This document shows positions 57,255 through 64,000 of a stretch of DNA of 64,000 nucleotides, piece by piece (the stretch's first letter is position 1; each line of letters begins with the position of its first letter). The position numbers and the translations under genes were made by a program. The DNA lies in contig CAUJIN010000005.1 in assembly GCA_963205495.1 (NCBI GenBank), positions 33,741 to 97,740 on the forward strand, written 5' to 3'. Origin of the DNA: Pseudomonadota bacterium. Its GTDB lineage: Bacteria > Pseudomonadota > Gammaproteobacteria > Xanthomonadales > Xanthomonadaceae. The notes under the pieces were generated by a model that worked only from the letters and a program-made list of their open reading frames with translations, was not told the origin of the DNA and made no database searches.

Positions 57255-57259
57255 AGGGG

Positions 57260-57565
57260 TTACCAGGACGCCTTGCGCAGGCCCGGCACGTCGCCACGCA
57301 TGGTGGCTTCGCGCAGCTTGTTGCGGGCCAGGCCGAACTTGCGATAGACACCGCGCGGACGACCGGTCAGCTCGCAGCGGTTGCGCTGGCGCGAAGGAGA
57401 CGCATCGCGCGGCTGCTTCTGCAGCTTGGCCTGGGCTTCCATCTTCTCGTCGTAGGAAGCCGTCTGGCTGGAGATGATCTTCTTGAGTTCGGTGCGCTTG
57501 GCGGCGAACTTCTTGGCCAGCTTCTCGCGCTTGATCTCGCGATTCACCATGCAGGTCTTGGACAT
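57260..57565 (-). CDS. rpsN: 30S ribosomal protein S14
   Basis: 101 residues, the long zinc-independent S14 form with no CxxC motifs. N-terminal [21 protein letters not shown]-terminal [20 protein letters not shown]. Between rplE and rpsH. Confidence 0.97.
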   Translation of the reverse strand: MSKTCMVNREIKREKLAKKFAAKRTELKKIISSQTASYDEKMEAQAKLQKQPRDASPSRQRNRCELTGRPRGVYRKFGLARNKLREATMRGDVPGLRKASW

Positions 57566-57580
57566 TGTAAATCCCTGAAA

Positions 57581-58120
57581 TCAGTTGCGGAACGGGAAGC
57601 CGTAGGCCTCGAGCAGCGCCTTGGCTTCTTCGTCGGTACGGGCGGTGGTGCTGATCGCGATATCCATGCCGCGGATCGCATCGATCTGGTCGAAGTCGAT
57701 CTCGGGGAAGATGATCTGCTCCTTGACACCCATATTGTAATTGCCCCGGCCGTCAAACGCACGCCCCGAGACGCCGCGGAAGTCGCGCACGCGCGGAAGC
57801 GAGATGTTGACCAGGCGATCGAAGAACTCGTACATGCGGTCGCGGCGCAGGGTGACCTTGCAGCCGATCGGCCAGCCGTCGCGGATCTTGAACGAGGCAA
57901 CCGACACGCGGGCCTTGGTCACGACGGGCTTCTGACCGCCGATCTTGGTCATGTCCGCCACGGCGTTCTCGAGCACCTTCTTGTTGCCCACCGCCTCGCC
58001 CACGCCCATGTTGAGCGTGATCTTGGACAGGCGCGGCACCTGCATGATGTTCTTGTAACCGAAGCGCTGCATCAGCTTCGGGACGATGTCTTCCTTGTAG
58101 ATCTTCTCAAGCCGGTTCAT
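57581..58120 (-). CDS. rplE: 50S ribosomal protein L5
   Basis: 179 residues. [20 protein letters not shown] start, then [20 protein letters not shown] and [20 protein letters not shown]. Contacts 5S rRNA and P-site tRNA. Confidence 0.98.
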   Translation of the reverse strand: MNRLEKIYKEDIVPKLMQRFGYKNIMQVPRLSKITLNMGVGEAVGNKKVLENAVADMTKIGGQKPVVTKARVSVASFKIRDGWPIGCKVTLRRDRMYEFFDRLVNISLPRVRDFRGVSGRAFDGRGNYNMGVKEQIIFPEIDFDQIDAIRGMDIAISTTARTDEEAKALLEAYGFPFRN

Positions 58121-58131
58121 TGCAACATTCC

Positions 58132-58446
58132 TCAGGCGTCGACCGCCTCGTTGCTCGAGCGGAACACCCTGATGCGGCGCCCATCCTCAAGCGTCTTGAT
58201 GCCAACGCGCTCGCCCTTGCCCGTGCGCGGGTTGAAGAGCTGTACGTTGGAGATATGGATCGAGCCTTCACGCTCGACGATGCCGCCCGGCTGGTTGGCC
58301 TGCGGGTTGGGCTTGGTGTGGCGCTTGATCAGGTTGACGTTGGAAACGTAGACCCGATCTCCAGCCAGGCGCAGCACGTCGCCGCGCTGACCCTTGGCCT
58401 TGCCCGTGATGACGACGACTTGGTCGCCCTTGCGAATGCGATTCAT
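58132..58446 (-). CDS. rplX: 50S ribosomal protein L24
   Basis: 104 residues. KOW motif near the N-terminus ([19 protein letters not shown]) and [20 protein letters not shown]. First-binding 50S assembly protein. Confidence 0.97.
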   Translation of the reverse strand: MNRIRKGDQVVVITGKAKGQRGDVLRLAGDRVYVSNVNLIKRHTKPNPQANQPGGIVEREGSIHISNVQLFNPRTGKGERVGIKTLEDGRRIRVFRSSNEAVDA

Positions 58447-58466
58447 GACAGTTCCTCGTCTGTGCC

Positions 58467-58835
58467 TTACAGCACTTCCGGCGCCAGCGAAACGATCTTC
58501 ATGAACTTCTCGCCGCGCAGCTCGCGCGTGACCGGCCCGAAGATGCGCGTGCCGATCGGCTCGTGCTTGTTGTTGAGCAGCACCGCGGCGTTGCCGTCGA
58601 AGCGGATCAGCGAACCGTCGGCACGACGCACGCCCTTGCGGGTGCGCACGACCACGGCGTCATAGACCTCGCCCTTCTTGACCTTGCCGCGCGGGATGGC
58701 ATCCCTGACGCTGACTTTGATGATGTCGCCGATGGCGGCGTAACGACGCTTGGAGCCGCCGAGCACCTTGATGCACATCAGCTCCTTGGCACCGGAGTTG
58801 TCTGCCGCATCGAGGAAGGATTGCATCTGGATCAT
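58467..58835 (-). CDS. rplN: 50S ribosomal protein L14
   Basis: 122 residues. [20 protein letters not shown] and [20 protein letters not shown] are diagnostic. Lies at the intersubunit face; first gene of the spc part of the cluster. Confidence 0.98.
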   Translation of the reverse strand: MIQMQSFLDAADNSGAKELMCIKVLGGSKRRYAAIGDIIKVSVRDAIPRGKVKKGEVYDAVVVRTRKGVRRADGSLIRFDGNAAVLLNNKHEPIGTRIFGPVTRELRGEKFMKIVSLAPEVL

Positions 58836-58853
58836 GGCTGTTTCCTCCCTTTG

Positions 58854-59117
58854 TCAGACCGCAGCGCGCGAGACGATTTCGACCACGCGCCAGGCCTTGG
58901 TCTTGGACAGCGGACGGGTTTCCACCAGGCGCACGATGTCGCCTTCCTGGCAGCGGCTGTCTTCGTCATGGGCGTGCAGCTTGGTGCTGCGCTTGATGTA
59001 CTTGCCGTACAGCGCATGCTTGACCTGCCGTTCGATCAGAACGGTCACGGTCTTCTGCATCTTGTTGCTGACGACGCGGCCTTCGACCGTGCGTTGAATC
59101 GGATTGGTTTCGCTCAT
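58854..59117 (-). CDS. rpsQ: 30S ribosomal protein S17
   Basis: 87 residues starting [22 protein letters not shown]-fold with [20 protein letters not shown]. Last gene of the S10 part. Upstream in-frame residues before 59117 lie in the rpmC region and are not conserved. Confidence 0.97.
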   Translation of the reverse strand: MSETNPIQRTVEGRVVSNKMQKTVTVLIERQVKHALYGKYIKRSTKLHAHDEDSRCQEGDIVRLVETRPLSKTKAWRVVEIVSRAAV

Positions 59118-59127
59118 GTCGGCCGCC

Positions 59128-59313
59128 TCACTTGGTTCCACCCAGAAGGGTCTTGATGCGCGCAATCTCGCGCCGAACCTTCCGGACCTCATGGGTCTGG
59201 GTCAGCTGGCCCGAACCCTTCTGCATGCGCAGGTTGAACTGCTCGCGACGCAGGTCGAGCAGCTGTGCGGAAAGATCCGCCGGAGACTTGCCCCGCAATT
59301 CCTTGATACTCAT
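59128..59313 (-). CDS. rpmC: 50S ribosomal protein L29
   Basis: 61 residues. [20 protein letters not shown], then [20 protein letters not shown]. Its ATG overlaps the rplP TAA by one base (TAATG), so translation is coupled. Confidence 0.97.
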   Translation of the reverse strand: MSIKELRGKSPADLSAQLLDLRREQFNLRMQKGSGQLTQTHEVRKVRREIARIKTLLGGTK

Positions 59314-59726
59314 TAGCGCACCGTCCTGGTCACAAAGGTGGTCTGCACCGAGAGCTTGGCCGCCGCGAGGCGGAACGCCTCCCGGGCCTCGTCCTCGGGC
59401 ACGCCCTCGATTTCATAGAGCATGCGGCCAGGCTGGATCGGCGCGACCCAGAACTCAACGGGGCCCTTGCCCTTGCCCATTCGCACTTCGATGGGCTTTT
59501 TGGTGATCGGCTTGTCCGGAAACACGCGGATCCACAGCTTTCCGCCGCGCTTGACGTAGCGGCTGATCGTGCGGCGTGCGGCCTCGATCTGGCGAGCAGT
59601 CAGCTGGCCGCGGGTGGTGGCCTTGAGACCGTACTCGCCGAAGCTGACGGCCGAGCCGCTCCAGCTCAGACCTTCATTGCGGCCTTTGAAGACCTTGCGG
59701 TATTTGGTTCGCTTGGGTTGCAGCAT
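59313..59726 (-). CDS. rplP: 50S ribosomal protein L16
   Basis: 137 residues. [40 protein letters not shown] block (here [20 protein letters not shown]) and [19 protein letters not shown]. Near the peptidyl transferase centre. Confidence 0.98.
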   Translation of the reverse strand: MLQPKRTKYRKVFKGRNEGLSWSGSAVSFGEYGLKATTRGQLTARQIEAARRTISRYVKRGGKLWIRVFPDKPITKKPIEVRMGKGKGPVEFWVAPIQPGRMLYEIEGVPEDEAREAFRLAAAKLSVQTTFVTRTVR

Positions 59727-59737
59727 GGCTCAATCCC

Positions 59738-60439
<702 letters not shown>

Positions 60440-60457
60440 GGGAATTCCTGCGTCCGG

Positions 60458-60793
60458 TTACTTGGCCGTACCAACGACCACGGTGATGTGGCTGGTGCGC
60501 TTGAGAATGCGCGCGCCACGGCCCTTGGCTCGGGCGTGGAAACGCTTGAGCGTCGCGCCTTCGTCCACGAAGATGCGCGTGACCTTCAGTTCGTCGACAT
60601 CCGCGCCGTCGTTGTTCTCGGCGTTGGAGACGGCCGACAGCAGGACCTTGCGGACCACCTGGGCGGCCTTCTTGTCGCTGAACTGCAGCAGGTCGCTGGC
60701 GCGGCCAACGGGCAGGCCGCGAACCTGATCCGCCACGAGGCGCACTTTCTGTGCGGAGATGCGCGCACCGCGCAGGATGGCTTTGGTTTCCAT
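60458..60793 (-). CDS. rplV: 50S ribosomal protein L22
   Basis: 111 residues. [20 protein letters not shown] start, C-terminal [20 protein letters not shown]. The ATG at 60793 is preferred over 60799 and 60808 because GAGGAG lies seven bases upstream of it. Lines the exit tunnel. Confidence 0.96.
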   Translation of the reverse strand: METKAILRGARISAQKVRLVADQVRGLPVGRASDLLQFSDKKAAQVVRKVLLSAVSNAENNDGADVDELKVTRIFVDEGATLKRFHARAKGRGARILKRTSHITVVVGTAK

Positions 60794-60804
60794 CGTCATG
60801 CTCC

Positions 60805-61077
60805 TCACTTGGACTTCTTGTCGCCGCCGTGTCCCTTGAAGGTGCGCGTCACCGCGAACTCGCCGAGCTTGTGCCCGACCATGTTCTCGTTGACCAGCAC
60901 CGGGACATGGAGCTTGCCGTTGTGGATCGCGATCGTGTAGCCCACCATCTCGGGCAACACCATCGACCTGCGCGACCAGGTCTTGATCGGCCGCTTGCTG
61001 TTGGTGGCCATCGCCGCCTCGACCTTCTTGAGAAGGTGGAGGTCGACGAACGGACCTTTCTTGAGTGAACGTGCCAT
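60805..61077 (-). CDS. rpsS: 30S ribosomal protein S19
   Basis: 90 residues. [40 protein letters not shown] and [20 protein letters not shown]. Head of the 30S subunit. Confidence 0.98.
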   Translation of the reverse strand: MARSLKKGPFVDLHLLKKVEAAMATNSKRPIKTWSRRSMVLPEMVGYTIAIHNGKLHVPVLVNENMVGHKLGEFAVTRTFKGHGGDKKSK

Positions 61078-61089
61078 GGCCTGATCCTG

Positions 61090-61911
61090 TTACTTGCGAC
61101 GACGCACGATGAGGTGCTCGGTGCGCTTGTTGTTACGAGTCTTGTAGCCCTTGGTCGGAACGCCCCAGGGCGTGACCGGATGACGGCCACCCGAGGTGCG
61201 GCCTTCACCACCGCCGTGCGGATGGTCGACCGGGTTCATCACCACGCCGCGGACGGTCGGGCGGATGCCCAGCCAGCGCTTGGCGCCGGCCTTGCCGATC
61301 TTGCGCAGGCTGTGTTCGCTGTTGCCGACTTCGCCAATCGTGGCGCGGCAATCGGCCGGCACCTTGCGCATTTCGCCGGAGCGAAGACGCAGCGTGGCAT
61401 AGCCCTGCTCGCGCGCTACCAGCTGTGCGCCGGTGCCGGCGGAACGCGCCAGCTGCGCCTTCTTGCCGGGACGCATCTCGATGCAGTGCACCGTGGCGCC
61501 CACCGGGATGTTGCGCAGCGGAAGGGTGTTGCCGACCTTGATCGGCGCATCCTTGCCGGCCATGACCTGGTCGCCCACCGCAATGCCCTTGGGCGCGATG
61601 ATGTAGCGACGCTCGCCGTCGGCATAGCAAAGGAGGGCGATGTGGGCGGTGCGGTTGGGATCGTATTCGATCCGCTCCACGCGCGCCGGGATGCCTTCCT
61701 TGTCGCGCTTGAAATCGACGATGCGGTAATGCTGCTTGTGGCCACCGCCGCGATGACGCGTGGTGATGCGGCCCATGTTGTTGCGGCCACCGGTACGCGA
61801 CTGCTTTTCCAGCAGCGGCGCGTGCGGCGCACCCTTGTGCAACTCGGGAGTGGAGACGCTGACCTTGCCGCGACGGCCAGGTGAGGTCGGCTTGTGGTTG
61901 ATCAATGCCAT
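61090..61911 (-). CDS. rplB: 50S ribosomal protein L2
   Basis: 273 residues. [40 protein letters not shown] and the C-terminal [20 protein letters not shown] containing the catalytic-centre histidine. Confidence 0.98.
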   Translation of the reverse strand: MALINHKPTSPGRRGKVSVSTPELHKGAPHAPLLEKQSRTGGRNNMGRITTRHRGGGHKQHYRIVDFKRDKEGIPARVERIEYDPNRTAHIALLCYADGERRYIIAPKGIAVGDQVMAGKDAPIKVGNTLPLRNIPVGATVHCIEMRPGKKAQLARSAGTGAQLVAREQGYATLRLRSGEMRKVPADCRATIGEVGNSEHSLRKIGKAGAKRWLGIRPTVRGVVMNPVDHPHGGGEGRTSGGRHPVTPWGVPTKGYKTRNNKRTEHLIVRRRK

Positions 61912-61922
61912 GGCGTGCTACC

Positions 61923-62219
61923 TCAGGGCTTGGCCATCACGTCGATCGACTGGCCAGCGGCCAGCTTGACGTACGCCTTGCGCCAGTCGCCACGGCGACC
62001 TGCGCGGAATCGGAAGGTCTTGCGCTTCCCCTTCACTGTCAGAAGGTTGACATCCTCGACCTTGACTTCGAACAGCGATTCAACCGCTGCCTTCACGTCG
62101 GCCTTGGTTGCCTCCTGCGAAACCTCGAACACATACTGGTTCGAAAGTTCCTGCAGGCGCGCCGCCTTCTCTGAAACGTGCGGCATCCGCAGCACGCTCA
62201 AAATCTTTTCGCTGCTCAT
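61923..62219 (-). CDS. rplW: 50S ribosomal protein L23
   Basis: 98 residues starting [23 protein letters not shown] overlaps the rplD stop as ATGA; a GAGGAG lies eight bases upstream inside rplD. Docks trigger factor and SRP at the tunnel exit. Confidence 0.96.
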   Translation of the reverse strand: MSSEKILSVLRMPHVSEKAARLQELSNQYVFEVSQEATKADVKAAVESLFEVKVEDVNLLTVKGKRKTFRFRAGRRGDWRKAYVKLAAGQSIDVMAKP

Positions 62220-62818
62220 GCCAGCCACTCCTCGATCTTCTTGAGCGCCTCGACCGTGATCACGACGCTATCCGCCCCCACCAGCGCCACCGGGTCCAGA
62301 CCCTGGACATCGCGGACTTCCACGTAGGGAAGGTTGCGCGCGGCCAGGTAGAGCGCCTCGTTGGCATCTTCGGTGACGATCAGCGGACGGTTGACCTGCA
62401 GCGCTGCGAGCTTGGCCACGAGGGCGCTGGTCTTGGGCTCATCGACCGAGATGCCCTGAACCACCTTGACGCGGTCCTGGCGCAGCAGCTCGGACAGGAT
62501 CGCGCTGATGGCAGCGCGATACATCTTGCGGTTGACCTTCTGCGCGAAACTGCGTGGCTCGGCCGCGAACGCACGTCCGCCGCCGACGAAGATCGGCGCG
62601 CGATAGTCGCCGTGGCGGGCACCGCCGCCCTTCTGCTTCTTGAACTTCTTGGTGGTACCGGAAAGGTCCGAGCGCGAGAGCTGGGCCTTGGTTCCGGCGC
62701 GACCTGCGTTGCGATACGCCACGACGACCTGGTGCACGAGATCCTCGCGGAATTCGCGCCCGAAGACCGCCTCGGATACCGCCAGCTTTTCGCCGCTACC
62801 GACGACTGCGAGTTCCAT
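62216..62818 (-). CDS. rplD: 50S ribosomal protein L4
   Basis: 200 residues. Tunnel-lining loop [20 protein letters not shown] and globular part [20 protein letters not shown]. In E. coli L4 represses the S10 operon via a leader upstream of rpsJ; here tuf lies upstream and no such leader is evident. Confidence 0.97.
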   Translation of the reverse strand: MELAVVGSGEKLAVSEAVFGREFREDLVHQVVVAYRNAGRAGTKAQLSRSDLSGTTKKFKKQKGGGARHGDYRAPIFVGGGRAFAAEPRSFAQKVNRKMYRAAISAILSELLRQDRVKVVQGISVDEPKTSALVAKLAALQVNRPLIVTEDANEALYLAARNLPYVEVRDVQGLDPVALVGADSVVITVEALKKIEEWLA

Positions 62819-62829
62819 GTTCTGTCTCC

Positions 62830-63462
62830 TTAACCTTTCGCCGCCGGACGCACGATCACGTTGCCGCCGGGCGCACCGGGAACCGCACCGCGAATCGCGA
62901 TCAGGCCGCGCTCCGCATCCACCTTCATCACCTTGAGGTTCTGGGTGGTCTGGGTTTCCGCGCCCATGTGGCCGGCCATTTTCTTGCCGGGATAGACGCG
63001 ACCCGGGGTCTGGCGCTGGCCCAGAGAGCCGGGCGAACGATGCGAAAGCGAGTTGCCGTGCGTGGCGTCGCCCATGGTGAAGTTCCAGCGCTTGATCGTG
63101 CCCTGGAAACCCTTGCCCTTGGTCGTGCCTTGGACATCGACGACCTGCCCGACCGAAAAGATGTCGGCGCGGATTTCACCGCCGATCTCATAGCCGTCCA
63201 GCGCGTCGACGCGGAACTCCCACAGGCCGCGACCGGCCTCGACCTTCGCCTTGGCGTAGTGCCCGGCGAGCGGCCTGGTCACCAGCGCGGCGCGCTTTTC
63301 GCCTGCAGCGACCTGCACGGCCTGGTAGCCATCGCTTTCCCGGGTCTTGATCTGGACGATGCGATTTGGCGTCGCTTCGATCAGGGTGACCGGAACGGAT
63401 TCACCGTTCTCGGTGAAGATTCGACTCATGCCGCACTTGCGGCCAACGATCCCGATGCTCAT
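62830..63462 (-). CDS. rplC: 50S ribosomal protein L3
   Basis: 210 residues starting [20 protein letters not shown]; ends with the loop [20 protein letters not shown] and [15 protein letters not shown]. Early 50S assembly. The open frame upstream of 63462 is not part of the protein. Confidence 0.97.
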   Translation of the reverse strand: MSIGIVGRKCGMSRIFTENGESVPVTLIEATPNRIVQIKTRESDGYQAVQVAAGEKRAALVTRPLAGHYAKAKVEAGRGLWEFRVDALDGYEIGGEIRADIFSVGQVVDVQGTTKGKGFQGTIKRWNFTMGDATHGNSLSHRSPGSLGQRQTPGRVYPGKKMAGHMGAETQTTQNLKVMKVDAERGLIAIRGAVPGAPGGNVIVRPAAKG

Positions 63463-63472
63463 GGTGCTTGCC

Positions 63473-63784
<312 letters not shown>

Positions 63785-63857
63785 GGCCTTTCCTTGAATG
63801 CCTTAAAAGAACGACGGGAGCGGGAGCGTCTGTCCCGCCCCCCGTTGCATGCTTGTC

Positions 63858-64000
<143 letters not shown>

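Noticed and set aside
63785..63857. S10 leader for L4 autogenous control
   Set aside because: Only 73 bp separate tuf and rpsJ, with no recognisable leader structure.

Overview
The window is about 64 kb of high-GC chromosome. It looks like a gammaproteobacterium of the order Lysobacterales (Xanthomonadales): RelA has a dead hydrolase domain, the spc operon has no rpmJ between secY and rpsM, rng-yhdP and proC-yggT are linked in proteobacterial fashion, and there are secreted S8 and M13 peptidases plus several c-di-GMP enzymes. The genus cannot be fixed from the sequence alone.

Layout. 1-4.6 kb: the tail of a kinase-TPR protein, a minus-strand yihY/tlpA-like/acylphosphatase operon, then DUF2069 and a short asparaginase-domain gene. 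4.7-7.6 kb: a secreted subtilisin-type protease with a duplicated PKD-PPC tail. 7.8-17.2 kb: sufT, proC-yggT, a SET-domain gene, a membrane GGDEF-EAL protein, small envelope genes, an M20 peptidase, HutD/Ves and YqhA families, and tRNA-Phe. 17.2-20.05 kb: a decayed mobile region directly downstream of tRNA-Phe. It holds a recombinase-associated HTH gene, a frameshifted DUF2924 gene, an excisionase-like gene, an intact prlF-yhaV toxin-antitoxin pair with a readable autoregulated promoter, and parDE and transposase fragments. 20.06-34.5 kb: relA, a large secreted repeat protein, hrpA, dps, gdhA, recQ and a diguanylate cyclase. 34.6-49.9 kb: the maf-rng-yhdP operon, a CopD-like and truncated-globin pair, an M13 lipoprotein peptidase, an orphan ABC ATPase, a PhnD-like sensor plus GGDEF-EAL operon, trmJ and suhB. 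49.9-64 kb: the S10-spc-alpha ribosomal protein superoperon on the minus strand, read from the tuf end through rpsJ to rpoA-rplQ.

The most interesting signals lie between or across ordinary genes. A diguanylate cyclase appears to start at an AUC codon. An intergenic-type palindrome sits inside the hrpA reading frame, and the hrpA stop codon lies inside another inverted repeat. Two GGGAATC-type hairpin repeats sit inside the spc operon. The mosaic decayed island keeps a complete toxin-antitoxin operon. A periplasmic PhnD-like binding protein is translationally coupled to a GGDEF-EAL protein. I did not find a convincing wholly new multi-gene system.
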